64,000 nt of DNA from Erythrobacter neustonensis (GTDB lineage: Bacteria > Pseudomonadota > Alphaproteobacteria > Sphingomonadales > Sphingomonadaceae), in assembly GCF_001663175.1 (NCBI RefSeq), contig NZ_CP016033.1, positions 1 to 64,000 on the forward strand, given 5' to 3'. The translations under genes were made by a program, and so were the position numbers. Positions 34,607-44,213 of the stretch are shown piece after piece. The first letter of the stretch is position 1, and each line of letters begins with the position of its first letter. The notes beneath the pieces were generated by a model. That model was given only the letters and a program-made list of their open reading frames with translations, was not told the origin of the DNA and did not search any database.

Positions 34607-35809
34607 TCACCCGCGTCGGATCGCGGTCGCCAGCAACAATGCGCTCAGGCTGGCAAGCCCGGCGAACAGCACGAACAGCGCGGCATAGCCGAACTGCGGC
34701 ACCAGCATCACGGTGAGCCCCGGCATGATCATCCCCGGCACCGTGTTGGTGAGGTTGAACACCCCGAGATCGCGCCCGCGGTGCTGCGGCGCGGGCAGCA
34801 CCCGCAGCGTCTGGCTGGCATGAAGCGCAAGGAAGATCGCCGCCGCTATCGCAAAGAGGACATAGCCCGCAATCGCAACCGCGAGCGATCCCGCCGCCGC
34901 CATCACCAGCATCCCGCAGGAACACAGCATTGCCGACGCGACCAGCGGGCAGATCGGCCGGGCATGGCGATCGGACCAGCGCCCCAGCACCAGCGACAAG
35001 GGCACTGCGCAGACCAGCACGAGGCTGAAGATGTTGGCGACCCCGTAGTCGGGATAATCGGGCGAAAGCGAGCGCAGCCAATAGAGCAGGAACGCGAACA
35101 TCCCGCCTTCGGCAATCTGCACCAGCAGCCGCGCCGCCCACATCCGGAACACCACGCGCTCGCGCGGGTGGTTGCGCGCCGCTGGCGACACCGGCGCGAC
35201 AAGTTCATCACGCACCCGTCCTTTGCCCAGCACCACCGCAGGCAGCACCAGCACGCTCACCAGCAGCGCGACCAGCGCCAGCCGCGCGCCCGGATCGATC
35301 AGCCCGGCATAGGTCACCAGCGATCCCGCCAAAGCGCCCAGGGCGGGCGACAAGGCCAGCGCGCCGCCCAGCACGCCTTTCTGGCTGTCAGGAAAGCAAT
35401 CGCCCGCCCATGCGCTCAAGGGGGCGAGCATGAGGTTGAGCGCGACCTGCCAGACCATCACCAGCACGACCATTTCGGTGATCGAACGCGCCTCGCCCAC
35501 CGCCAGCAGCAGCAGGTTGGACGCGATCAGGCCGACGATGATCCAGGGGCGCCGCAACCGGGTCGCATCGCTCAGCATCCCGAAGGCGATATTGGCGATG
35601 CTCGCCATCACCGCGCCAAGGAAGGTGACCTGCGCGAGGGCTGCGACATCCTCACGGCCTTGCAGATCGGCGATCGCCTGCGGCAGCAGCACGGTGAGCA
35701 GCGGGACATAGGCCACCGCCCCGCCCGCCGAGGCAAGCGCGAACAGCGCCAGGAACCAGCGCGGCTGGCGCGCAGGCTCGCTTGCCGGAGCCGCAGTCGG
35801 CGCGGTCAA
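34607..35809 (-). CDS. MFS transporter, likely sugar/oligosaccharide permease
   Basis: A 400-residue major facilitator with 12 predicted helices. After ADLQGREDVAALAQVTFLGAV it shows the inter-helix 2-3 loop with FGMLSDATRLRRPWIIVG, the equivalent of the MFS motif A (GxxxDxxxRR), repeated as LVLGRWSDRHARP in the second half. The segment AWAGDCFPDSQKGVLGG resembles SLC45/GPH-like sugar transporters. The start appears to be a TTG overlapping the stop of lacI (TTGA), so translation is coupled to the regulator. Position between lacI and the GH3 gene points to uptake of the glucoside released in the periplasm. Confidence 0.85.
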   Translation of the reverse strand: MTAPTAAPASEPARQPRWFLALFALASAGGAVAYVPLLTVLLPQAIADLQGREDVAALAQVTFLGAVMASIANIAFGMLSDATRLRRPWIIVGLIASNLLLLAVGEARSITEMVVLVMVWQVALNLMLAPLSAWAGDCFPDSQKGVLGGALALSPALGALAGSLVTYAGLIDPGARLALVALLVSVLVLPAVVLGKGRVRDELVAPVSPAARNHPRERVVFRMWAARLLVQIAEGGMFAFLLYWLRSLSPDYPDYGVANIFSLVLVCAVPLSLVLGRWSDRHARPICPLVASAMLCSCGMLVMAAAGSLAVAIAGYVLFAIAAAIFLALHASQTLRVLPAPQHRGRDLGVFNLTNTVPGMIMPGLTVMLVPQFGYAALFVLFAGLASLSALLLATAIRRG

Positions 35810-36885
35810 ACCGTGCGGGCCAGCGCGGCGGGCGTCTGCTGCGGCGCGCGCGCAGTCGAGGCGCGTTCGACCAGCGCGGCGGCGACCTCGATCACAGTGT
35901 CCTGATCGGCGTTTTCGTCGCGCGCGATGAGGTGTTCGACCGCGCGGCTCACCGTCTCGGCAATCGGCTGGTCGATTGCGGTCAGCGGGGGCTGCGTGAA
36001 GCGCACGATCGGGGTGTTGTCGAAGGAGATCAGTGACAGGTCGCGCGGCACATCGAGCCCGCGCGCACGCGCGACTTCGAGCGCGGCGAGCGCCATCTGG
36101 TCGGACGAAGCGATGATAGCGGTGCAATCGGGATTGCGATCGAGCAGCGCGTGGCCTGCGCGAACCCCGCTGTCATAGCCGAAATCGCCGGTTTCGAGCA
36201 GGCCATCCGCGCTGAGCCCCGCATCAGCGAGCGCGCGCCGCCAGCCCGCGATACGCCAGCCCGACAGGCTGTATTGCGAAGGCCCGGCGATCATCGCGAT
36301 CTTGCGGTGGCCAAGCCCGGCGAGCCGGGTGGTGGCAAGATGGGCCGCGCCTTCGTCGCCCATCGTCAGCGCAATCCCCGGCCCCGGCGCGTCCGATCCG
36401 ATCCGCGCAAAGGGAATGCCGCGTTCGGCCAGAAGCGCGGTGATCAGCGCATTTTCCGAGTGCGGCGGGGTCAGGATCACGCCATCGGGCTGCAACGCCG
36501 AAAGCGCTGCGCCCAGTTCGCGTTCGACGTGGTCGGAGTGGGTGTCGACCAGTTCCACCATCATCCGGTAGCCGTGCTGGCTGCAGGTCAGGAACCCGCC
36601 CAGCAGCATCTGGTCGACCCAGTCGGTGCCGCGCCGGTCACGCCAGTCGGCAAGCGTGCGTTCGCGGTCGTTGATGGCAAGGATGATGTAGGAGCGCGAA
36701 CCGCTCATCCGCTGTGCGGCGAGGCTGGGCACATAACCCAGCTTTGCAATTGCCGCGCGCACCTTGTCGCGCACCTGCGGGCGCACATTGGGCCCGTCGT
36801 TGACCACCCGGCTTACCGTTTGCAGCGAGACCCCCGCTTCCTCGGCCACATCCCTGATCGTCACTGTCTTGCGCACGCGCGCCAT
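35806..36885 (-). CDS. LacI family transcriptional regulator
   Basis: A 359-residue repressor. The N-terminal helix-turn-helix reads VTIRDVAEEAGVSLQTVSRVVND (residues 7 to 29) followed by the hinge helix SLAAQRMSGSRSY. The periplasmic-binding-like ligand domain includes DGVILTPPHSENALI, AMIAGPSQYSLSGWRIAGW and ISFDNTPIVRFTQPPLTAIDQP. The ATG at 36885 gives the standard start; the frame extends upstream. It overlaps the MFS gene and is part of the glucan locus with the TonB receptor upstream on the same strand. The two matching palindromes at 34541 and 40523 are its probable targets, released by the incoming sugar. Confidence 0.92.
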   Translation of the reverse strand: MARVRKTVTIRDVAEEAGVSLQTVSRVVNDGPNVRPQVRDKVRAAIAKLGYVPSLAAQRMSGSRSYIILAINDRERTLADWRDRRGTDWVDQMLLGGFLTCSQHGYRMMVELVDTHSDHVERELGAALSALQPDGVILTPPHSENALITALLAERGIPFARIGSDAPGPGIALTMGDEGAAHLATTRLAGLGHRKIAMIAGPSQYSLSGWRIAGWRRALADAGLSADGLLETGDFGYDSGVRAGHALLDRNPDCTAIIASSDQMALAALEVARARGLDVPRDLSLISFDNTPIVRFTQPPLTAIDQPIAETVSRAVEHLIARDENADQDTVIEVAAALVERASTARAPQQTPAALARTV

Positions 36886-37068
36886 GATCCGCCTCGTCCC
36901 GTCCGGCCCTTCGGAGGCTTCGCCCCCGGTTGCGCCACGCCGCCCGATGCACCGGCAAAAGCGCTGCATCGACCCTCAATCCAATCCTGCGCCGATTGCG
37001 CAAGAATGTCGCGAGCGGCAAGCCATTTCGCGTGCAGTTTCACACTGATGCGAATGGCGGCTCGAAAC

Positions 37069-37112
37069 AGCAAGGGCTGCACCCGGCGGTTTGCGCCAGA
37101 TGCAGCCCTGCT
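37069..37112 (-). terminator. Hairpin terminator after the TonB receptor gene
   Basis: Arms AGCAAGGGCTGCA (37069-37081) and TGCAGCCCTGCT (37101-37112) pair over about 12 bases with one bulge. They lie 21 bases beyond the receptor stop on the minus strand. The following T-tract is weak (GTTTCG), so termination may be incomplete. No other feature was seen in the 248-base gap before lacI. Confidence 0.5.
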
Positions 37113-37133
37113 CTTGTCCCGTCGCGCGCTTCC

Positions 37134-40100
37134 TTAGAAGTTGAAGCGGGCGATGAAGGTGTAGCGCCGGTCGTTGCGGAACACCGCCGAGGTGGTACGG
37201 TTGCCGTCGAAGTCGATGACGGTCGACAGGTTCGTCGTCTCGTCGAGCAGGTTCACACCTTGTACGCCCAGCTTGATGTTGGGGGTCAGGTTGTAGAAGA
37301 TCGTCCCGTCGAGCTGGCCGCTGGCATCCTGATAGGTCGCCGAGAACGGGAACAGATCGTCCCGCGGCGTCACCAGGAAGTCGCTGCGCCAGTTGTAGGC
37401 GGCGCGAACCGACAGCGGGCCCTTTTCATAGAACAGCGTCGCGTTGACGGTGTGCTTCGAAGTACCGGCCAGCGGCAGTTGCCCACCGAACGGCCCGTTG
37501 TTGAGCGGCTGCCCGCTCGAATTGACCGAAGGCGAGCCGATCCCCGAAATGTTCGGGTTCGGGAAGTCGCTGGCATCGATATAGGTGTAGGTGGCGGCCG
37601 TCCCCAACCCGTCGAGGAAGCCGGGCAGGAAGTCGAAGGTCTGCTGGTAGGCGAATTCCACACCCTTGAGCAGGCCATTGATGTCGTTGGCCGGACCGCT
37701 GATGATCACGTCCTGCGACGTGCCGCTGGCGGTGGTGTAATTGACCAGACCCGTGCCGTTCGAGATGATCCCGGTGATGTCCTTCGCGAACAGTGCCAGA
37801 CTGATCTGACCGACGTTCGAGAAGTAATATTCGAAGCTCAGATCGTAGTTCCACGCTTCGGTCGGAAGGACGTTGCGGTTGCCGGTGCGCACCGACAGCA
37901 GCGGACCGTCGTTGACCCGCCCGCTGAACCCGAGCGTGCCGCTCGCGTTGAACAGGTTGAGATCGGGACGGCTGATCCCCTTCGACACGGCACCGCGGAT
38001 CACCAGTCCGCTACCGTTGTCGTAGCGGACGTTGAAGGACGGCAGGAAGTGGTCGAAGTTGATGTCGCGATTATCGCGGATCAATTCGCCGGTGTGCAGC
38101 GCGGCGAACTCGGCCAGACGGGCACCGGTCAGCTGGCAGAACGCCTGCTGCGGCACACCCGGACCGCCTGCGCCGCGGCAGACTGCCTGAACTTCATCGA
38201 CCTGGACAACGCCGTCGCCGTTGCCGCCGACATTGACGCCGTTTTCAAGCCGGATCGCATCGAACCGCGCCGGATCGGGGAATGCCAGCACCGAATCGTT
38301 GCTGACGTTGGTGCGGACATAGCGCAGGCCGATATTGCCCGAGAGCGAGGCGCCGCCGTCAAAGTCGGTGCCGAAGTCGAGCCGCGCATAGGCCGCCGAA
38401 GTGATTTCGGTGACATCCGAGATTTCCTCGGGACAGAACGGATCGCACTGCACCGTCGAACCGTCGAGCCGCGTGCGGCTGCGGCCATTGACGCCCAGGT
38501 TGAAGCGTTCGGGCGATTGGCCCAGCGTGCTGATCGCATCCCACTGCTGGTCGGTCACGCCGTCGAGATATTCCTGAAGGAAATCGTCGCCGCCGTAGAA
38601 GAACGCGCCGCCGCCAGCGATCGGGGTCGATGCCTCGCCGCGCTGGAAGTTGTCGGCAAAGGGCGTGCGATAGGCCGCTGCGCTGGGGAATTCGTCGGTG
38701 AACACGCCGCCGCCGATCGCGAATTCCTGACCCGGCAGGCCGGTATAATAACGGCCCGGCACGAAGCCGCCCGTCGCAGCGCAGCCCGGCCCTTCGTTCC
38801 ACGGAGCGCAGCCCGCACGGCCCGCCCATGGCGCCGACAGGTTGCCCCAGGTGCTGAAGTTGGTGTTGCGATTGATGCGGTCACGCGCAGCCCAGCGGCC
38901 ACCGACCTCGACCCGGCGGAAGAACCCGTCTTCGCTCAGGTCGTATTCGAGGCTGCCGGCCAGCGTGTACAGCTCGCCCTCGTTCTTTTCCTGGCTGTCG
39001 AGACCGAACCAGTAATAGTTGTTGAGGCCGCTGGTGAAGTAATCCGACGGTGCGCCAACGGGAGCGAGGAACTGGATGTCGGGCGTGCTGCCGCGCAGAT
39101 CGACCGAAATGTCGGTCCAGGTGCTGAGCGCGCCAAACACCGAATCGCGCCGCAGGTTCGAGCGCAGGCTCTGCATTTCCACCTTGCCGCGGAAGCGCTC
39201 GGTGAAGTTCATCTGCGCGTCGAACGAAATGTCCTGCGTCACCGAGTTGGCTTCACGCAGGAAGCGCAGCGAGTCGGTCGGGATACCGCCGCGACCGAAG
39301 GGGTTGGCATAGGCGTTGCCGACGTTCTGCGTCAGGATGCCATTCACGAACCGGCCGTTCTCGTCGAACTCGTAGGTCGTGCCCGGACGCGGCTGATTGG
39401 TCGACACGCCATCGTCGATCCGGCCGAGTAGCGCGAATTCTTCCGTGGCGAAGGTCGTTTCCGAACGCAGGAATTCCAGCGTCATCACCAGATCGCCGTC
39501 GAGCGTTTCGAACTGGCCGACGGCCGAGAAGGCCTCGCGATCGCGATCGAGCGTGGTCGAACGCACACCGGCATATTGCGGCACCAGCACCGACCCTGCC
39601 GGCGGGAAGTTGTCCGGCGTAAAGTTCGGCTGATCGCCGAAACCGCCCGAGTTGAGCGGGAAGATGCGCGCGCAACCGGCGCTGAGATCGGCCGGACGGA
39701 AGCAGCTGTCGATCACCTGCGAGGAGTCCGTGCGGCTCTTCAGTTCAGACTTCGAATAGCTCAGCTGGAGACCGAAGGTGCCCTGACCGGTTTCGAAGGT
39801 GTCCGAAGCAAGGATGTTGAAGGTCGGCGACCATTCCTGCCGCAAATCGCCGTAGTTGGCTTCGACCGAGCCGGCGATCCGGAACCCGCGGCGGTCAAGC
39901 GGCTTGCGGGTGACGAGGTTCACGAGACCCGCAATGTGGCCTTCGATCTGGTCGGCCGTGATGTTCTTGTAGGTTTCGACCCGGCCGACGAGTTCGGGCG
40001 AGACATCCTCGAAGCTCAGCGCGCGGCCGCCGTTGGCCGAGAAAATGTCGCGGCCGTTGAGCTGCGAGCTGACATAGGGAAGGCCGCGAATGATGACGCC

Positions 40101-40453
40101 GGTGCCTCGACCGAGAAACGCGTCGGGTCCGAGGTCTTTTCGAAACGGCCGATGTTCACGCCGGGAATACGCTGGAGCGTTTCGGCGACCGAACGGTCGG
40201 GAAGTGCGCCGATGTCTTCAGCGGTGATCACGTCGACCACGGTGTCGGCGCGGCGCTTGATCGCCTGCGCGGATTGCAGCGAGGCGCGGAAGCCGGTGAC
40301 GACGATCGTGGAATCGGCCTCTTCGGCGGTCTCGGGGGTTTCGTCGGCTGCGGCATCCTGCGCCAGTGCGGGGCTGGCCGCCGCGATCGCCAGTGCCGAA
40401 GCCGTGCACGTTGCAAACAGGCGCCGACGCGGCGCGAGCCTAACCTTGGTCAT
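37134..40453 (-). pseudogene. TonB-dependent receptor (carbohydrate type), one frameshift
   Basis: An outer-membrane receptor of about 1106 residues if one base is restored. The first part (40453 to about 40106) has a signal peptide ending ASPALAQ, an acidic linker with STIVVTGFRASLQSA and the plug start VVDVITAEDIGALPDRSVAE, then RIPGVNIGR. After GAG at about 40106 the frame is lost: reading GAGGGCACC instead of GAGGCACC restores the usual family sequence (EGTGVIIRGLPYVSSQLNGR), and the rest runs open to 37134 with LVNLVTRKPLD and a beta-barrel ending in the aromatic residue F (IARFNF). The missing G is in a run of three, so a base-calling error is likely. GGGGAGAG lies about 10 bases before the start. 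It would import the glucan oligosaccharide used by this locus. Confidence 0.88.
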
Positions 40454-40522
40454 GATGTCATCTCTCCCCATGCCGCGCCAGTTGTTGCCCGGAACTGCGG
40501 CTGTGGCGCTTTCTAACGCATT

Positions 40523-40538
40523 TTGAGAGCGTTCTCAA
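40523..40538. promoter_or_regulatory. Putative LacI operator between TonB receptor and halogenase genes
   Basis: TTGAGAGCGTTCTCAA is a near-perfect palindrome (TTGAGA/TCTCAA) placed 70 bases before the TonB receptor start and 104 bases before the divergent halogenase start. It matches the site at 34541-34556 at 14 of 16 positions, sharing TTGAGA and CGTT. One site could control both divergent genes. This links receptor, halogenase and GH3 gene into one regulon. Confidence 0.72.
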
Positions 40539-40641
40539 GACTTGTAATCTGTGGTTCATATTGCATTCTGGCAACACATGGGACCGGGGCATCACCCCCG
40601 CCCAAGGCCCTGCGAGAGGCCGGTTGGGGATCGAGGAAAAC

Positions 40642-42153
40642 GTGGCAATTGAACGCATTATCATCGTTGGTGGCGGCACCGCCGGGTGGATGGCCGCGGC
40701 TGCACTGGGGCGCCTACGCAACGGGCGGCCTGTGGAAATCACCCTGATCGAATCCGAAAGCATCGGCACGGTTGGCGTGGGCGAGGCGACGATTCCGCCC
40801 TTTGTCGGGTTCAACCAGCTGCTCGGCATCAACGAGGCCGAAATGCTCAGCGAAGTGGGCGGCACCTTCAAGCTGGGCATCCAGTTCGAAAACTGGGGCA
40901 AGCTCGGCGACAGCTACATCCATCCCTTCGGCGCCTATGGTTACAACATGGGCGGGATCAGCTTCCACCATGTCTGGCACCGGCTCGCCGTGGCGGGCGA
41001 CAAGCGCCCGATCCAGGTCTTCAACCTCGAAACGATGGCGGCCTATTTCGGCAAGTTTGCCCGCACCGAGGATTTCAAGGGCGCGGATGCGCCGCCGGTC
41101 AATTATGCCTATCACCTCGATGCGGGCCGTTATGCTGCGTTCCTGCGCAAGCTGGCCGAAAGCCGCGGCGTGGTGCGGCAGGAAGGCAAGGTCGTCGACG
41201 TTGCGCTGGATGGCGAAAGCGGGTTCGTCACCGCGGTCACGCTGGATGGCGGAAAGCAGATTGCGGGCGATCTGTTCATCGATTGCTCGGGTTTCCGCGG
41301 CCTGTTGATCGAGCAGGCGCTGCAGACGGGTTACGACGACTGGAGCAATTACCTGCCCTGCAATCGCGCGGTCGCCCTGCCCTGCCAGCGCGAGGACGGC
41401 AGTCCGCCCCCGCCCTTCACCCGCGCGACCGCCCACGGCGCAGGCTGGCAATGGCAGGTGCCGCTGCAACACCGCAACGGCAACGGCCATGTCTATTGCA
41501 GCGCCTATATGGAAGACCAGGAAGCGCTCGACATCCTGCTCGGCAATATTGCGGGCAAACCGCAGGCCGAACCCAATTGGCTGCGTTTCGTGACCGGGCG
41601 GCGCAAGAAGTTCTGGAACAAGAACGTCGTTGCGCTGGGTCTTGCCGCGGGCTTCATGGAGCCGCTCGAATCGACTTCGATCCACCTCATCAACACCGGG
41701 ATCGACAAGCTGATTTCGTTGCTGTCGCTCGACGGGATCACCAAGGTGCAGGAGGATACATTCAACCGGCTGACGGGCCGCGAATATGCACGCATCCGCG
41801 ATTTCCTGATCCTGCATTACAACGCCACCAGCCGCACCGACACCGAATTCTGGAACCATGTCCGCACGATGCCGGTGCCCGACACGCTGACCGAAAAGGT
41901 CGAGCTGTTCCGCGCCAACGGCCAGATCTTCCGCGAGGAAGACGAGCTTTTCACCGAAACCAGTTGGGCGGCGGTAATGATGGGTCAGGGCATCAGGATG
42001 GGCAGCCACAACGCGATGGCCGATGCGCTCGATCCGGCAACGACCGCGCGCGAGATCAACGACATGGAGCAATCGATCCGCTATCTGGTGCAGCGCATGC
42101 CGGGGCATGGCGATTACCTCGCGCGCTATTGCCCCGCGCCGATGGCCGCTTGA
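40642..42153 (+). CDS. Flavin-dependent tryptophan-halogenase family protein
   Basis: A 503-residue FAD enzyme. The dinucleotide motif IIIVGGGTAGWMAAAAL is at the N-terminus, and TVGVGEATIPP follows at about 43. The lysine of halogenases is K77 in GGTFKLGIQFENW. The diagnostic WxWxIP motif is present as WQWQVP (about residue 270), followed by the usual LGLAAGFMEPLESTSIHLI block. The start is a GTG at 40642, chosen because GAGG lies 6 bases before it and the FAD motif follows; the frame is open 80 bases further upstream. Such proteins sit beside carbohydrate TonB receptors in many sphingomonads and caulobacters, yet their substrate is not established. Tryptophan itself may not be the true substrate. 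Confidence 0.92.
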   Translation: MAIERIIIVGGGTAGWMAAAALGRLRNGRPVEITLIESESIGTVGVGEATIPPFVGFNQLLGINEAEMLSEVGGTFKLGIQFENWGKLGDSYIHPFGAYGYNMGGISFHHVWHRLAVAGDKRPIQVFNLETMAAYFGKFARTEDFKGADAPPVNYAYHLDAGRYAAFLRKLAESRGVVRQEGKVVDVALDGESGFVTAVTLDGGKQIAGDLFIDCSGFRGLLIEQALQTGYDDWSNYLPCNRAVALPCQREDGSPPPPFTRATAHGAGWQWQVPLQHRNGNGHVYCSAYMEDQEALDILLGNIAGKPQAEPNWLRFVTGRRKKFWNKNVVALGLAAGFMEPLESTSIHLINTGIDKLISLLSLDGITKVQEDTFNRLTGREYARIRDFLILHYNATSRTDTEFWNHVRTMPVPDTLTEKVELFRANGQIFREEDELFTETSWAAVMMGQGIRMGSHNAMADALDPATTAREINDMEQSIRYLVQRMPGHGDYLARYCPAPMAA

Positions 42154-42252
42154 GGCAGCCTGTCGCCGCAGCGGTTTTCTTGACAAACGGGGAGGCGGAC
42201 GGAAAGGGAGCGGGCGTCCCCCGCCCCCGCCCTGCCCGAGGTTTCCCGTTCC

Positions 42253-43050
42253 ATGACTGAAGCATCGCAAGGCTGGACCGCGCTGGTGCTGGCCGGGCAG
42301 CGTCCGGGGGTCGACCGGCTCGCCGCGCATTTCGGGCGCGAGGCCAAGGCGCTGATCCCGGTTGCGGGAACACCGATGCTCGCCCGCGTGCTGCGCACGC
42401 TGGCCGATACGCCGCAAATCGCGCGGATCATCGTGCTCGCGCAGGATGCGCCCGCCTTGCTCACCGATCCCTCACTCGTCTGGACGAAGGACGATCCGCG
42501 GATCTCGGCACGCGTATCGGGGCCAACGATCAGCGGATCGGTGCTGGCAGCGGTTGAGGACCCGGCGGTCGGACTGCCCGTGCTGGTGACCACCGCAGAC
42601 AATGTGATGCTAACCCCCGCAACCGTTACGCAATTCATCGCCGGTGCCGGGGCGCGCGATGTGTCGGTCGCCTTTGTCGAACGCGCCAATCTCGAAGCTG
42701 CGGTCGGCCCGAACAAGCGCACCTGGCTGACCTTCCGCGACGGCGCATTCACCGGCGCAAACCTGTTTGCGCTAAGCGGGCCGGGCAGTTTTGCCGCGCT
42801 CGGGTTCTGGGAGAAGGTCGAAGCCGACCGCAAATCGGTGCTGCGGCTCGCGGCACATTTCGGCCCGGTGCTGATGGTCCGCCTGCTGCTGCGCCGGATG
42901 GATCTACGCGCCGCGCTTGAAGCTGCCGGCAGGAAACTTGGCGCATCGGCCGCGCCGGTGGTGTTGTCGGACGGGCGGATGGGGGTCGATGTCGACAAGC
43001 CCGAAGATCATGCGCTCGCCGAAAGATTGCTTGAAAGCCATCGCGCATGA
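42253..43050 (+). CDS. Nucleotidyltransferase (NTP_transf_3/MobA-like)
   Basis: A 265-residue sugar- or alcohol-phosphate nucleotidyltransferase-like enzyme. It opens with TALVLAGQRPGVDRLAAHFG, a variant of the LAGGxGxR nucleotide loop, then EAKALIPVAGTPMLARVLRTL, which supplies the usual K-x-L-x-P-V-x-G pattern. The LVTTADNVMLTPATVTQF strand carries the metal-binding aspartate (T-A-D-N). The end overlaps the next gene by 4 bases. The three genes 42253-44989 are translationally coupled and probably make or attach an activated group. Which nucleotide and which phosphate compound are unknown. Confidence 0.82.
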   Translation: MTEASQGWTALVLAGQRPGVDRLAAHFGREAKALIPVAGTPMLARVLRTLADTPQIARIIVLAQDAPALLTDPSLVWTKDDPRISARVSGPTISGSVLAAVEDPAVGLPVLVTTADNVMLTPATVTQFIAGAGARDVSVAFVERANLEAAVGPNKRTWLTFRDGAFTGANLFALSGPGSFAALGFWEKVEADRKSVLRLAAHFGPVLMVRLLLRRMDLRAALEAAGRKLGASAAPVVLSDGRMGVDVDKPEDHALAERLLESHRA

Positions 43051-44213
43051 AGCGGATCTGCTTTCTGTTCAATCACGACCAGACCCATCAGATCGCGCAC
43101 AGCCTGCCGATCGCGCTGGCTCTGGCCGCGCGCGGGCAGCACCGGATCGTGCTCGCCTATGCCCGTCCGCAGGCCCGCGCCGAGATCGAACGGCAGGCCG
43201 ACCCTGCACTGCTGGCCCGGATGGAGCTGGTGCATCTCACGCTGAAAAGCGGCGTGTCGCGCGCGCTGGCAAGTGGGCTCGAAAGGGTGCTGCCCGCGAC
43301 CAAGCTGCTCATCTACCGCGACAATCTCGATTTCTTTCGCAGTTTCGATGCGATCGTGGTTGCCGAAAAGACCACGCTGCTGCTCAAGACGCGCTATGGT
43401 CTGGACAACGTCAAGCTGATCCACACCCGCCACGGTGCGGGCGACCGCGCGATCGGTTTCAACCCCGAAAGCGCGCGCTTCGATCTGGTGCTCGTCTCCG
43501 GCCCCAAGATCGCGCGCCGCCTGATCGATGAAGCGGGGCTGGTGCCCGCGCAGATCGCCGAAGTCGGCTATCCCAAGTTCGACCTGTGCGCGGCCAACCG
43601 CTTTGCCGACAACTTTCCGCAACCAGCGCGGCCGACGGTGATCTACAATCCGCACCCCTCCCCCAAACTGTCGAGCTGGTTTCGCGACGGCCAAGCGGTG
43701 CTCGACGCATTCTGCGGGCAGGATCGCTACAACCTGATCTTCGCACCGCACGTGATGCTGTTCGCGCGCCGATGGGTGGTCACCGTCGATCCGCCGAGCA
43801 TCGCGCGGGTCGCGCCTCCCGGTCCCGAATATGACCGCGAGGCGCGCATCCACATCGACACCGGCAGCGCCGCGAGCAGCGACATGCGCTACACCAACAG
43901 CGCCGATATCTACCTTGGCGACGTCAGCAGCCAGATTTACGAATTTCTGCGCGTGCCAAGGCCATGCCTGTTCCTCAACAGTCATGGAGCCCAATGGCAG
44001 GGCGATCCCAATTATCTGCATTGGCAGGCCGGCCCCGTGCTGGACAGCGCAGCGGATCTTCTCGATGCGATCGACGCCGCAGTGGCATCGCATCCGGACT
44101 ATGCGCCGCTGCAGCAAAGGCTTATCGACGCGACATTCTCGCAGTCGGATCGCCCTTCTGCCGAACGCGCCGCCGATGCGATCACGGCGTTTCTCGAAGG
44201 AACCAACGCGTGA
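43047..44213 (+). CDS. CDP-glycerol glycerophosphotransferase-like (TagB/TagF) GT-B enzyme
   Basis: A 388-residue cytoplasmic protein with a GT-B-like pattern. N-terminal part: ICFLFNHDQTHQIAHSLPIAL. The later part has TVIYNPHPSPKLSSWF, a strand NLIFAPHVMLF, and a block MRYTNSADIYLGDVSSQIYEFL, which corresponds to the H-P and S-D-x-S-S-x-x-x-D/E-F motifs of teichoic-acid polymerases TagB/TagF. Those enzymes transfer glycerol-phosphate from CDP-glycerol. In this Gram-negative context the donor is more likely another nucleotide-activated alcohol or sugar phosphate made by the preceding gene. It overlaps its neighbours by 4 bases on each side. Assignment rests on motifs and is moderate. Confidence 0.7.
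   Translation: MKRICFLFNHDQTHQIAHSLPIALALAARGQHRIVLAYARPQARAEIERQADPALLARMELVHLTLKSGVSRALASGLERVLPATKLLIYRDNLDFFRSFDAIVVAEKTTLLLKTRYGLDNVKLIHTRHGAGDRAIGFNPESARFDLVLVSGPKIARRLIDEAGLVPAQIAEVGYPKFDLCAANRFADNFPQPARPTVIYNPHPSPKLSSWFRDGQAVLDAFCGQDRYNLIFAPHVMLFARRWVVTVDPPSIARVAPPGPEYDREARIHIDTGSAASSDMRYTNSADIYLGDVSSQIYEFLRVPRPCLFLNSHGAQWQGDPNYLHWQAGPVLDSAADLLDAIDAAVASHPDYAPLQQRLIDATFSQSDRPSAERAADAITAFLEGTNA

Noticed and set aside
36930-39431. Plus-strand frame of 833 codons opposite the TonB receptor
   Set aside because: The minus strand encodes a clear beta-barrel receptor; the plus-strand frame is open only because of codon bias.
42253-43050. MobA (molybdopterin guanylyltransferase) identity
   Set aside because: The nucleotide loop is atypical, no other molybdenum cofactor gene is near, and coupling with a TagB-like transferase fits a different nucleotidyl product better.
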